Positions 19,983 through 28,012 of a stretch of DNA of 64,000 nucleotides are shown one piece after another. Positions within the stretch are counted from its first letter, which is position 1. Each line of letters begins with the position of its first letter. The stretch lies in the NCBI RefSeq assembly GCF_000513295.1, contig NC_023065.1, forward strand, positions 1,860,001 through 1,924,000, in the 5' to 3' direction. The notes under the pieces are model-generated. The model was not told where the DNA came from. It made no database searches and saw only the letters and a list, made by a program, of their open reading frames with translations. A program made the position numbers and the translations under genes. Source of the stretch: Magnetospirillum gryphiswaldense MSR-1 v2 (lineage in GTDB: Bacteria > Pseudomonadota > Alphaproteobacteria > Rhodospirillales > Magnetospirillaceae).

Positions 19983-20531
19983 TCCGGCATGGCCTGACCA
20001 CACCAGGCACCCGAACCGCCACGCGTCGGGTGACGATCCCATATGCGCTTTTCTCCGAAACCCTCGACGCCACGCGGGTTCGCGGCCATCCTGGCTCACC
20101 GAAAAGCGGCTCGACAGGTCAACGTGACGACCTCTCCGCGTCAAGTTGGCACCTTTCGACGAGCCGTCACGCCGACACCAGGATCAGCCGAAAAACGAAA
20201 TCCCCATAGGCCTGTGTCTGCACCCCGCGGGTTCGTTCCTCGGAGACTTTCGTACGCCTCCCGGCGCCCGAAACTCTTCACGGAGCACCCCGCGGGTTCG
20301 TTCCTCGGAGACTTTCGTACGCCTCCCGGCGCCCGAAACTCTTCACGGAAGCGGACGGGCGGGTTCAAGGTGACGGGAATACCCTAGCCACCATCGATTT
20401 GGCCCGTGCAAGGCGACCGCCATCTTGTAGCCGGAGGCGGGTTTAGAAGGCTTTCTGCGGAAACGTACTGGACTGCGGGGGCAAGGTCGCCCATTCATAT
20501 CTCGGCTGCGGGCGGAGGAAAGGGTGCTTTG
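19983..20531. other. 549-nt non-coding stretch downstream of the transposase
   Basis: No convincing gene is seen. It should hold the right end (origin) of the IS91-type element. It contains the exact 65-bp tandem duplication at 20220-20349 and, near its right end, the ribosome-binding sequence GGAGGAAAGG for the HNH gene. Open frames here are short and lack recognisable domains. Confidence 0.6.
20220..20349. repeat. Exact 65-bp tandem duplication
   Basis: Two identical 65-bp copies lie head to tail (20220-20284 and 20285-20349), each starting GCACCCCGCGGGTTCGTTCC and ending CTCTTCACGGA. Each contains GCGGGTTCGTTC, the inverse of GAACGAACCCGC found at 17742-17753 on the other side of the IS genes. 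Confidence 0.95.
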
Positions 20532-21224
20532 ATGGCAGAGCGTAAGGCGATACCGGCTGCAACACGACTACGCTTATTTGCTGCGGCTGCCGGCCACTGT
20601 CAGAAGCCTGATTGCCTTGATGCCCTATTCCCAGTCGAAATGGGCGGCGACAAGCACATTGCGGAAATGGCGCATGTCATCCCCCATGGCGATGCTGGGC
20701 CGCGCCATGAAGACCGACCGCCTGGCGATTTCGACGCAGATTCGTTCGACAACCTGATCCTTCTGTGCCCGACATGTCATACGAAGATCGATAAGGACCC
20801 CGAGGCTTACCCTCGCAATATGCTGCTCGAATGGAAGCATAATCACCTCGCGAACTTGGCGCTCAAGCAAGGGGTCAGGGCATATGACGATCGTGGGCAG
20901 GTGAGGGACGCGGTCACCGGCATACTGGCTGAAAACAGGGCCATCTGGGAAAAATATGCACCCGTGGACGGATCAGACTTCGACTATGATCCGGAATCCG
21001 AGGCTGCGGGAGCGTGGAGTCAGCGGATGAGGAGCGTGATCCTGCCCAATCACTACCGCGTTCAGGCGATCATCGAGGCCAATCTGGGGCTTGCCACTGA
21101 CGATGAACGTCGAGCCTTCGCGGAATATAAGGAGCATGTGCGAGGCCTGTCGGAGCGACACGTATGCGGCGTCGCAGGTCGCGCAATTCGTTTCCCGGAA
21201 TCGATGGAAAGAATCTTCTCGTGA
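20532..21224 (+). CDS. HNH endonuclease-domain protein, first gene of an accessory cassette
   Basis: This 230-residue protein has an N-terminal HNH nuclease fold with a structural zinc site: Cys23 and Cys28 in GHCQKPDC, the catalytic-type His48 and His52 in AHVIPHGDAGPR, Asn74 in NLILLCPTCHTKID, and Cys79, Cys82 and His83. It should cut DNA with a divalent metal. Residues 100-230 form a helical C-terminal region that I do not recognise; it is too short for a SAVED domain. The ATG at 20532 is preceded by GGAGGAAAGG. Its stop overlaps the next gene as GTGA. The cassette context and low GC suggest a horizontally acquired, possibly defensive nuclease; this is inference. Confidence 0.85.
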   Translation: MAERKAIPAATRLRLFAAAAGHCQKPDCLDALFPVEMGGDKHIAEMAHVIPHGDAGPRHEDRPPGDFDADSFDNLILLCPTCHTKIDKDPEAYPRNMLLEWKHNHLANLALKQGVRAYDDRGQVRDAVTGILAENRAIWEKYAPVDGSDFDYDPESEAAGAWSQRMRSVILPNHYRVQAIIEANLGLATDDERRAFAEYKEHVRGLSERHVCGVAGRAIRFPESMERIFS

Positions 21225-21859
21225 AATGGCAGGTAAAGTACGCGCTCCAAAATTTCGCACCGCCGGGGCGTTCAACTGCGGAGCACGTCGAGGGTGACGT
21301 GATCAAGGTCGTGACCCAAAACCGACCGGATGTGCTCGCGGCGATTTCGCCCGATGAAACCATCGATATGGCGATAGCGATCCGTTACAGGGAGCAATTC
21401 CCCGAGTTGGATTTCATGTGTGGCTATCGGTCGACTTGCGTCTGGGAAGGTGGCGCGATCCAGTACCTTGAAGAAAATCGCGTGGGCTGGGGGAATTGGG
21501 GGACGCTCTGCTCGGCTGCCCTGGACGGAAATGCCAACACTGCGTCCCACAAGGTCTACAAGTTTTCAGACAGGCTTCTTCGACAATATGGTCGCGTGGC
21601 GCAGGTCTTGCGGGAGTTCGACCGCGTTCACCGCGTCTCCCTCAAGGGCGGGGGCTCTCTCAGGATAGGCATGATCGCAGAGTACGAACCCACCGCTGAC
21701 GCTGTCCGCAGCCTTTGGGAGCGGTTCGGTCCGGTAGATATTGCGTGGAACATCAATCCGAACGGAAACCCCACGACCGAAGCGGTTGATGCGGGACTAG
21801 AGCTCGGATGCGAGGTGCTAAAATGGGACAATCTGAAGGAGCGCATGAGGACGGCCTGA
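21221..21859 (+). CDS. Unknown protein between HNH nuclease and nucleotidyltransferase
   Basis: I do not recognise this 212-residue protein. It is soluble, with mixed alpha/beta predicted character. Distinctive segments are CGYRSTCVWEGGAIQYLEEN, the tryptophan-rich VGWGNWGTLCSAALDGN, GGSLRIGMIAEYEP and the C-terminal WNINPNGNPTTEAVDAGLELG. The start is taken as GTG 21221, overlapping the HNH stop by four nt; a longer frame begins at 21164 inside the HNH gene. The TGATG junction with the third gene indicates that the three proteins are made together and may act as one complex. It could sense a ligand or inhibit the nuclease, but nothing in the sequence settles this. Confidence 0.72.
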   Translation: MKWQVKYALQNFAPPGRSTAEHVEGDVIKVVTQNRPDVLAAISPDETIDMAIAIRYREQFPELDFMCGYRSTCVWEGGAIQYLEENRVGWGNWGTLCSAALDGNANTASHKVYKFSDRLLRQYGRVAQVLREFDRVHRVSLKGGGSLRIGMIAEYEPTADAVRSLWERFGPVDIAWNINPNGNPTTEAVDAGLELGCEVLKWDNLKERMRTA

Positions 21860-22152
21860 TGACGGCCTGTGAAGTCGCCGCCCATTTATTGGGGCATTGC
21901 AAATCCCTGGCGAGTTTCGATTCATACATGTTCGGTTCGACGCTAAGCGGAATTGGCGCGGACATCGACATTCTAATCGTTGGCCCCGGCGGCGAGGCTC
22001 TTTCCCAACTCAAAGAGGAGATGCGGTTAGCGGGCGAGAATCTGCCGCTTCACGTTCTCTACATGCAGCCGTCCGAAGCCCGCTACACCGGCTTCGTGGC
22101 TAAAGAGAAGTGCGTCCCGCTCGCGCAACTGGCTTTGCTTAGGACGTCATGA
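21859..22152 (+). CDS. Minimal nucleotidyltransferase-fold protein
   Basis: This 97-residue protein matches a minimal DNA-polymerase-beta-type nucleotidyltransferase domain. The GS motif is at Gly26-Ser27 in YMFGSTLSGIG and the two metal-binding aspartates are Asp35 and Asp37 in ADIDILIVG. The strand that usually carries the third carboxylate reads LPLHVLYM, with His65 in that position, so catalysis may be altered or lost. The start is chosen at ATG 21859, which overlaps the upstream stop as TGATG and has GAGGA seven nt before it; ATG 21823 is an alternative. Small nucleotidyltransferases act in toxin-antitoxin (MNT/HEPN) and nucleotide-signalling systems, but no HEPN partner is present. Confidence 0.75.
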   Translation: MTACEVAAHLLGHCKSLASFDSYMFGSTLSGIGADIDILIVGPGGEALSQLKEEMRLAGENLPLHVLYMQPSEARYTGFVAKEKCVPLAQLALLRTS

Positions 22153-22190
22153 ATTGGATGCAGCTAGTTCCAGGATCTGTCATTCACACT

Positions 22191-22241
22191 CGTTCAGCCC
22201 CACTGTGGGCGAACGACCGATTTCCCGGACGCGTAAATCGG
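22191..22241. repeat. Two consecutive stem-loops after the accessory cassette
   Basis: CGTTC-A-GCCC pairs with GGGC-GAACG (22191-22215), and CCGATTT pairs with AAATCGG (22217-22241). They lie in the 177-nt gap between the cassette and hprK and may mark the cassette's transcript end or an element boundary. No U-run follows. Confidence 0.45.
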
Positions 22242-22329
22242 GCAGGAACGTCGACCATGGGGGCCAATCCGCCATCTCCCGCCCCCACCTCCCCTTGACT
22301 CCCCTCCCATCTACGCACACGCTGTTTTC

Positions 22330-22761
22330 ATGCAACTGGTTCATGCCACCAGCGTCGAGATCGGCGGTCATGCCGTCGTCATCCGTGGCCCCTCGGGCGG
22401 CGGCAAGTCGGACCTTGCCTTGCGGCTGATCGATGGCGGCGCCATTTTGGTCGCCGACGACCAGACCCAATTATCCGCCCAGGATTCCCGCCTGTTCGCC
22501 TCGTGCCCCGCCGCCATCGCCGGCATGCTGGAGGTGCGGGGCCTGGGCATCGTCCGTCTGCCCCACCGCGACCGGGTGCCGGTGGCGCTGGTGGTCGATC
22601 TGGTCGCGGCCAAGGACATCGAGCGCCTGCCCGAGCCGGGAATGGCGGCTTTTCTGGGCATTCACGTCCCCCGGGTGGCGCTGGCCGCCTTCGAGTCCTC
22701 GACCCCGGCCAAGGTTCGCCTTGCCCTCGGGGTGGCGACGCGAGATAGTACCATCCTGTAA
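22330..22761 (+). CDS. hprK: HPr kinase/phosphorylase (short alphaproteobacterial form)
   Basis: HprK phosphorylates and dephosphorylates the regulatory serine of HPr. The 143-residue product contains only the C-terminal P-loop kinase domain, as usual in alphaproteobacteria. It has Walker A GPSGGGKSD at residues 20-28, the VADDQ segment, and the HPr-kinase signature region near LEVRGLGIVRLP. The stop overlaps the rapZ start as TAATG. It follows the accessory insertion and so has lost direct linkage to chvG; its promoter must lie in the 177 nt upstream or come from the island. Confidence 0.95.
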   Translation: MQLVHATSVEIGGHAVVIRGPSGGGKSDLALRLIDGGAILVADDQTQLSAQDSRLFASCPAAIAGMLEVRGLGIVRLPHRDRVPVALVVDLVAAKDIERLPEPGMAAFLGIHVPRVALAAFESSTPAKVRLALGVATRDSTIL

Positions 22762-23645
22762 TGAGCGAAAATTTCACCCCTTCGCCGGCTTCGGGCCGCG
22801 CCGTCATCGTTACCGGGCTGTCGGGCGCCGGTAAGACCTCGGCGTTGAAAGTGCTGGAAGACCTGAGCTACGAGGCGGTGGACAACCTGCCGGTGATGCT
22901 GCTCGCCAGCCTGATGCAAGGCGGTGGCGGGCGTCCGCTGGCGGTCGGCATCGACATCCGCACCCGCGATTTCGGCGTCGAGCCGGTGCTGGCCGAAATC
23001 GACCGCATCATGGCCGAGACCGGGCGCGACGTCCGTTTGCTGTTCCTCGATTGCGACGACGAGGTGTTGCGGCGGCGTTTCACCGAGACGCGGCGCCGCC
23101 ATCCGCTGGCCGCCGACCGTCCGCTGATCGACGGCATCCGCCATGAACGCGGTCTGGTCAGCCCGTTGAAACGCCGCGCCGATGTGGTGTTCGACACCTC
23201 GAACCTGGCGCCGGGCGAGTTCAAGCGGGTGCTGTCATCGCATTTCGCCATGGATTCCGACCGCGACCTTCTGGTCTTCGTCACCTCGTTCGCCTACCGC
23301 GAGGGGCTGCCGCGCGAGGCCGATCTGGTGTTCGACGCCCGCTTTCTCGCCAATCCCCATTACGTCGCCGAATTGAAGCCGTTGACCGGGCGCGACCAGG
23401 GGGTGGCCGATTATGTCAGCGCCGATCCGGCCTTCGCCGGTTTCTTCGGCTCTTTGACCAATTTGCTCGCACCACTGTTGCCGCGCTTCGCGGCGGAGGG
23501 TAAGAGCTATCTGACCATTGCCGTCGGTTGCACCGGCGGCAGGCACCGTTCGGTCTATGTGGCCGAGCGTCTGGCCCATTGGCTGAAAGACCAAGGCGCC
23601 AGGGTCGAGCTGCGTCACCGCGAGCTGGGCCTGGAAGGGATATGA
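22761..23645 (+). CDS. rapZ: RNase adapter protein RapZ (nucleotide-binding, YvcJ family)
   Basis: RapZ is a P-loop protein that in enterobacteria binds small RNAs and guides RNase E to GlmZ; in other bacteria its targets are less clear. The 294-residue product shows Walker A VTGLSGAGKTS (residues 17-27), the central FLDCDDEVLRRRF strand-helix and the C-terminal signature VGCTGGRHRSVYVAE. It lies between hprK and the EIIA gene in the conserved PTS cluster, so a link to PTS signalling and envelope precursor supply is likely. Confidence 0.94.
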   Translation: MSENFTPSPASGRAVIVTGLSGAGKTSALKVLEDLSYEAVDNLPVMLLASLMQGGGGRPLAVGIDIRTRDFGVEPVLAEIDRIMAETGRDVRLLFLDCDDEVLRRRFTETRRRHPLAADRPLIDGIRHERGLVSPLKRRADVVFDTSNLAPGEFKRVLSSHFAMDSDRDLLVFVTSFAYREGLPREADLVFDARFLANPHYVAELKPLTGRDQGVADYVSADPAFAGFFGSLTNLLAPLLPRFAAEGKSYLTIAVGCTGGRHRSVYVAERLAHWLKDQGARVELRHRELGLEGI

Positions 23646-23652
23646 TGAGGGG

Positions 23653-24066
23653 ATGGAAATGATCGGTCTGGTACTCGTCACCCACGGCCGGCTGGCCGAT
23701 GAACTGGTGGCCGCCATGGAACACGTGGTCGGCCCGCAACCCAATGTGGGGGCGGTGTGTATCGGCCCCGACGACGACATGGAACAGCGCCGCAACGATA
23801 TTCTGGCCTCGGTGGCCAAGTGCGACGACGGCACCGGCGTGGTGGTGCTGACCGACATGTTCGGCGGCACGCCGTCGAACCTGGCCATTTCCATCATGGA
23901 CAAGGCCAAGGTCGAGGTCATCGCCGGCGTCAACCTGCCCATGCTGATCAAGCTGGCCAGCGTGCGCCATTCCGAGCCCTTGGCGGAATCCGTCGCCTCG
24001 GCCCAGGATGCCGGGCGCAAATACATCAACGTCGCCTCCAAGCTTTTGACCCAGGACCGTAAATGA
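23653..24066 (+). CDS. PTS EIIA component, mannose/fructose type
   Basis: This 137-residue phosphocarrier belongs to the EIIA(Man) family. The active-site histidine is His11 in LVLVTHGRLADEL, and the conserved loop LTDMFGGTPSNLA is present. No EIIB or permease gene follows, so it works as the terminal phosphate acceptor of a regulatory PTS rather than in sugar import. The npr start overlaps its stop as ATGA. It is often called manX or ptsL in related genomes. Confidence 0.93.
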   Translation: MEMIGLVLVTHGRLADELVAAMEHVVGPQPNVGAVCIGPDDDMEQRRNDILASVAKCDDGTGVVVLTDMFGGTPSNLAISIMDKAKVEVIAGVNLPMLIKLASVRHSEPLAESVASAQDAGRKYINVASKLLTQDRK

Positions 24067-24365
24067 ACGCCGATTCAGCCCCCGTCCTGGACAATCCCAT
24101 TTCCCGTCAGGCGACCATCTGCAACCGGCGCGGCCTGCACGCCCGCGCCGCCGCCAAGTTCGTCAAGCTGGCCGCCACCTTCGACGCCCAGGTCAATGTC
24201 GCCCATCGCGGCACCGAGGTGTCGGGCATGTCGATCATGGGCCTGATGATGCTGGCCGCCGCCCCGGGCTGCTGTATCGATCTCGCCGCCTCCGGTCCTC
24301 AGGCCGAAGCGGCGCTGGATGCCCTGTGCGCCCTGATCGCGCAAAAATTCGACGAAGAAGACTGA
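24063..24365 (+). CDS. ptsH: Phosphocarrier protein HPr
   Basis: HPr passes phosphate from EI to EIIA proteins. The 100-residue product has the catalytic His26 in NRRGLHARAAAKF and a regulatory Ser57 in VSGMSIMGLMML, the site that HprK modifies. A short N-terminal extension of about ten residues precedes the fold. It is followed within ten nt by ptsI. The set HprK-EIIA-HPr-EI forms a complete phosphorelay without a transporter. Confidence 0.94.
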   Translation: MNADSAPVLDNPISRQATICNRRGLHARAAAKFVKLAATFDAQVNVAHRGTEVSGMSIMGLMMLAAAPGCCIDLAASGPQAEAALDALCALIAQKFDEED

Positions 24366-24373
24366 GCCCGGCC

Positions 24374-26116
24374 ATGGCCGAAATACGGCTCGAGGGAATG
24401 GCGGTCAGCCGGGGTATCGCCATCGGCACGGTCTATCGGCATGAATCCGACACCGTCACCGTGGCCGAATTCTGTATCCTGCCCGCCCAGGTGGAAAACG
24501 AGAAACAGCGCTTCACCGTCGCCGCCCAGCAGGCCGGCCAGCAGGTGGCGCGCCTGCAAGACAAGGCCCGCACCCTGGAAGGCTCGGCCTCGGAAGAACT
24601 GGGCTATCTGCTGGACGCCTATCAGCAGATGCTGCACGGCTCGCGGCTGATCCGGGGCGTCCATCGCCGCATCGAAGTGGACCGCATCAACGCCGAAGCC
24701 GCCGTCCAACACGAAATCGACCAGATCGCCCGCGGCTTCGAGGCCATGGACGACAGCTATCTGGCCGCCCGCGTCGCCGATATCCGCGATCTGGGCCGCC
24801 GGCTGATTCGCAACCTGACCGGCAAGACCTATCGCCCGTTCCAGTCCCTGCCCAAGAACGCCATCATCCTGGCCGAGGATCTGACCCCCGCCGACACCGC
24901 GCTGTTGGACCCCAAGCACGTGGCCGGCATCGCCACCCAACTGGGCGGCGCCGAAAGCCATACCGCCATCATGGCTCGCTCGCTCGGGCTGCCGGCGGTG
25001 CTGGGTGTCGCCGGGTTGCTGAAGAACACCGCCAGCGGCACCACCGCCATCATCGACGGCAGCCACGGCCAGGTGATCATCAACCCCGATGGCGCCACCT
25101 TGGGCACCTATCGCCAGGGCCGTGCCCGCTATTTGCGCGAGCGGCGCACCTTGGCCCGGCTGCGCGACGTGCCGGCCATCACCCGCGATGGCGTGCGATT
25201 GCTGTTGCAGGCCAATATCGAATTGCCGTCCGAGGTGGATTCGGTCCTCGCCGCCGGAGCCGAGGGCATCGGCCTGTTCCGCTCGGAATTTTTGTACATG
25301 AACCGCGACGACCTGCCCGACGAGGACGAGCAATATCAGGTCATGCGCACTGTGGTCGAACGTATGGACGGGCGCCCGGTGACCATCCGTACCCTGGACG
25401 TGGGCGGCGACAAGCTGGCCCATTCGCTCGGCATCATCCCCGGCCCCAATCCGGCGCTCGGCCTGCGCGCCGTACGGCTGTCGCTGGCCCGCCCGGAATT
25501 GCTGGATATCCAGATGTCGGCGATTTTGCGCGCCAGCGTCCATGGCCCGGTGCGCATTTTGGTCCCCATGGTCGCCACCATCGACGAAGTCAGTGCCGTG
25601 CGCGCGGCGCGCGACCGCGCCGCCCAACGCCTGCGTCAGGCCGGCAGCCCCCTGCCCGACCCGTTGCCGCCCCTGGGCGTGATGATCGAGATCCCCGGCG
25701 CCGCCTTGTCGGCGGATTCCCTGGCCGGGCACGCTGATTTCTTTTCCATCGGCACCAACGACCTGACCCAGTACACCTTGGCCATCGACCGCGCCGACGA
25801 AGCGGTGGCGCATCTGTACAACCCGCTGCACCCGGCGGTGCTACGGCTGATCCAGTTCACCGCCGAGGCCGCCAACCGCGCCCGCATCCCCGTCGGCGTC
25901 TGCGGCGAGGTGGCCGGCGACCCGCGCTATGCCGGGCTGCTGCTGGGCCTGGGCATCCATGATCTGTCCATGTCGGCCACCAACATCCCGGTGGTGAAAA
26001 AGCGCATCCGCACCCTGGACCACATCCAGTCGCGCGGCTTCGCCCAGCAGGTCATGGGCCAGGGTGATCCCGTCCGCATCGGCCAGTTGCTGGAACAGTT
26101 CAACCGCGACGCCTGA
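24374..26116 (+). CDS. ptsI: Phosphoenolpyruvate-protein phosphotransferase (PTS enzyme I)
   Basis: EI takes phosphate from PEP and passes it to HPr. The 580-residue protein starts at the ATG at 24374 with the EI N-terminal domain and has no GAF domain, unlike typical PtsP. The active-site histidine is His196 in GGAESHTAIMARS. The PEP-binding barrel contains EGIGLFRSEFLYM, the acid-base region FSIGTNDLTQYTLA and the catalytic Cys in GVCGEVAGDP. Its last codons overlap the convergent nhaP2-like gene by 17 nt. It is the end of the PTS cluster. Confidence 0.95.
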   Translation: MAEIRLEGMAVSRGIAIGTVYRHESDTVTVAEFCILPAQVENEKQRFTVAAQQAGQQVARLQDKARTLEGSASEELGYLLDAYQQMLHGSRLIRGVHRRIEVDRINAEAAVQHEIDQIARGFEAMDDSYLAARVADIRDLGRRLIRNLTGKTYRPFQSLPKNAIILAEDLTPADTALLDPKHVAGIATQLGGAESHTAIMARSLGLPAVLGVAGLLKNTASGTTAIIDGSHGQVIINPDGATLGTYRQGRARYLRERRTLARLRDVPAITRDGVRLLLQANIELPSEVDSVLAAGAEGIGLFRSEFLYMNRDDLPDEDEQYQVMRTVVERMDGRPVTIRTLDVGGDKLAHSLGIIPGPNPALGLRAVRLSLARPELLDIQMSAILRASVHGPVRILVPMVATIDEVSAVRAARDRAAQRLRQAGSPLPDPLPPLGVMIEIPGAALSADSLAGHADFFSIGTNDLTQYTLAIDRADEAVAHLYNPLHPAVLRLIQFTAEAANRARIPVGVCGEVAGDPRYAGLLLGLGIHDLSMSATNIPVVKKRIRTLDHIQSRGFAQQVMGQGDPVRIGQLLEQFNRDA

Positions 26117-27899
26117 GCCAGCCCTTGAGCTTGTGGCGGATTTCCCGTCCCGACGGGAACAGCGGCAGGCGCGGCTTGTCGATCTGGGTCGGCTCGGTGG
26201 CCAAGCCGATTTCGCTGATGGCATCGTCGGGACCGAGGGCGCGGACGATCAGTTCCACCTCGCCCAGGGCGATGCGGTCGCCGATGCCGGGATAGGTGCC
26301 CAACACGTCGGCCATCCATTGGGCGACGGTGACCTCGCGGCAATCGGGCGGCATGGCCAGACCGTAAAGCAGCCCCAGATCGGTCATCTTGGCGTGCGGA
26401 TCAATGGGAAAGTCGCCGAAGAACTGTCGATCGGCCTCGGCGGCGCCGGCCGGGCTGGCGAACAGGCGGTCCAACTGGTTGACCCTGTCGGGGCGGGCAA
26501 ACAGCCAGACCAGATCGCCGGGGCGCAACGCGCTGACCGTCACCCCCAGCAAGGATCGTCCGTCGCGCACCACCAGCGACGGCGCCGCCCAACGCGGCAG
26601 CCGGTGGCCATGGGCGACCAGGGAATCGGGAACGATGCGGTAGGATACCAGCTCATGGCGGGCGCCGGGGATTTCCAGCTCCATGCGTTCCACCGGGCCG
26701 ATGCGGCGCGGCACCACCTGGCCCAGCCAGCGGGCCACCGGTCCCAGGGTCCAGCCCTGCAAGGCCAGCGACACCAACACGACGATGAAGGTGACGTTGA
26801 AGAACAGACGCCCGTTTTCCATACCCGCCACCATGGGCAGTACTGCCAGCAAGATGGAGACGGCGCCGCGCAAGCCCACCCAGGCGACAAAGGCGGTTTC
26901 GTTGCGATTGGTGCGAAACGGCAGCAACCCCACCCACACCGCCAGCGGACGGGCGACGAAGATCAGCACCGCGGCGATGCCCAGCGACGGCAGCAGCAGC
27001 GGAATGAATTGCGACGGCGTCGCCAACAACCCCAGCGTCAGAAACATGGCGATCTGGGCCAACCACGAGGCGCCATCCTGAAAACGGCGCATGGTATCGG
27101 GGGCGACCAGGGCGGAATTGCCCGCCACCAGCCCGGCCACATAAACCGCCAGAAAGCCCGAGCCGCCGATAACGGCAGTGCCGGCGAACAGCACCAGGGC
27201 CAGGGACAGGGCAGCGATGGGCATCAGCCCGCGTTCCAGCCCCAACCGGTTGACCGCCTGGACGATGATGGCGCCGCCGGCCAGACCGGCGACGGTGCCG
27301 ATGCCGAATTGTTGCAACAGGTGCAAGACCACATAAAGGCCGAAGCCGTTATGGGTGGAACGGTCGACGATGAATTCGATCAGGACCACGGTCAGGAAGA
27401 TGGCCATGGGGTCGTTGCTGCCCGATTCCACTTCCAGGATCGACCGCACGCGCTCGCGCACGGTGATACCGCCCACCCGCATGAGGAAGAACACCGCCGC
27501 CGCGTCGGTGGAGGCGACGATGCTGCCCAACAGCAAGCTTTCCAGCCAATCCAGCCCCAGAAGGTAGAAGGCCGGCACCGCCACCACCGCCGCCGTACCG
27601 ACGACGCCTATGGTCGCCAGCGACAAAGCCGGAAACGCCGCTTGGCGCACAGACTTGAACGGGGTATGAAAGCCGGAATCGAACAGTACGATAGCCAAGG
27701 CGATGGAGCCGATCAGATAGGCGCTGCCGACATCGTCGAAACCCAGGCCGCCGATACCGTCCTGGCCGGCCAGCAGGCCGACGCCCAGGAACACCAGCAG
27801 CAAAGGGGCGCCGACGCGATAGGACAGCAGACTGGACAACACGCTGATGGACACCAGCGCGGCCAAGATTAAGATCGCCGCATTCATGCTGTCGATCAC
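26100..27899 (-). CDS. K+/H+ antiporter of the NhaP2 (CPA1) type
   Basis: This 599-residue membrane antiporter exports K+ or Na+ in exchange for protons. About twelve membrane segments fill residues 5-400. The conserved ion-binding acidic site is in ILEVESGSNDPMAIFLT, and GSIVASTDAAAVFFLM is another family signature. The C-terminal 190 residues form a cytosolic part with a TrkA-C-like domain (RIVPDSLVAHG...RDGRSLLG) and a CorC/HlyC-like end. The start could be Met1 or Met5. It converges on ptsI and is divergent from a second antiporter. PTS proteins regulate potassium transport in Proteobacteria, so the location may be functional. Confidence 0.92.
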   Translation of the reverse strand: MIDSMNAAILILAALVSISVLSSLLSYRVGAPLLLVFLGVGLLAGQDGIGGLGFDDVGSAYLIGSIALAIVLFDSGFHTPFKSVRQAAFPALSLATIGVVGTAAVVAVPAFYLLGLDWLESLLLGSIVASTDAAAVFFLMRVGGITVRERVRSILEVESGSNDPMAIFLTVVLIEFIVDRSTHNGFGLYVVLHLLQQFGIGTVAGLAGGAIIVQAVNRLGLERGLMPIAALSLALVLFAGTAVIGGSGFLAVYVAGLVAGNSALVAPDTMRRFQDGASWLAQIAMFLTLGLLATPSQFIPLLLPSLGIAAVLIFVARPLAVWVGLLPFRTNRNETAFVAWVGLRGAVSILLAVLPMVAGMENGRLFFNVTFIVVLVSLALQGWTLGPVARWLGQVVPRRIGPVERMELEIPGARHELVSYRIVPDSLVAHGHRLPRWAAPSLVVRDGRSLLGVTVSALRPGDLVWLFARPDRVNQLDRLFASPAGAAEADRQFFGDFPIDPHAKMTDLGLLYGLAMPPDCREVTVAQWMADVLGTYPGIGDRIALGEVELIVRALGPDDAISEIGLATEPTQIDKPRLPLFPSGREIRHKLKGWLRRRG

Positions 27900-28012
27900 G
27901 CGTGGCCTCCTTTCGCTGTAACCGGTTTAAGGGGCGCCACCCGGCTTGTCCAGAGGCGATGGGCACATGGCAGGCAAGACAGGATACGATTGCGTCGAGA
28001 CGGAGAGGTTTT

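Larger units (their letters stand above)
17742..20303 (+). mobile_element. IS91-family insertion sequence with accessory recombinase (ends approximate)
   Basis: The element contains a tyrosine recombinase gene followed, five nt later, by an IS91-type transposase, the arrangement of one IS91 subgroup. The limits given are the 12-bp sequence GAACGAACCCGC at 17742-17753 and its inverted copies at 20227-20238 and 20292-20303; these may or may not be the true ends. IS91 elements transpose by rolling-circle replication and can carry along adjacent DNA from one end. Confidence 0.6.
17674..22329. mobile_element. Accessory insertion splitting the chvG-hprK cluster
   Basis: Between chvG and hprK, normally adjacent in alphaproteobacteria, lie a tyrosine recombinase, an IS91-type transposase, a tandem repeat and a three-gene HNH/unknown/nucleotidyltransferase cassette. 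The cassette has visibly lower GC (roughly 57 percent against about 65 percent around it). Exact ends are not resolved: no clear flanking duplication is seen, which fits IS91-type rolling-circle elements, as these do not make target duplications. Confidence 0.75.

Noticed and set aside
19874-20209. 111-codon frame overlapping the transposase end
   Set aside because: It has no family, low-complexity composition, and overlaps the conserved transposase C-terminus.
22217-22241. Possible integron attC-like site
   Set aside because: The inverted repeat lacks the core-site sequences of attC, and no integron integrase is present; the recombinase here is IS91-associated.
24299-25831. 510-codon minus-strand open frame
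   Set aside because: It is antisense to ptsI, with a composition typical of a shadow.
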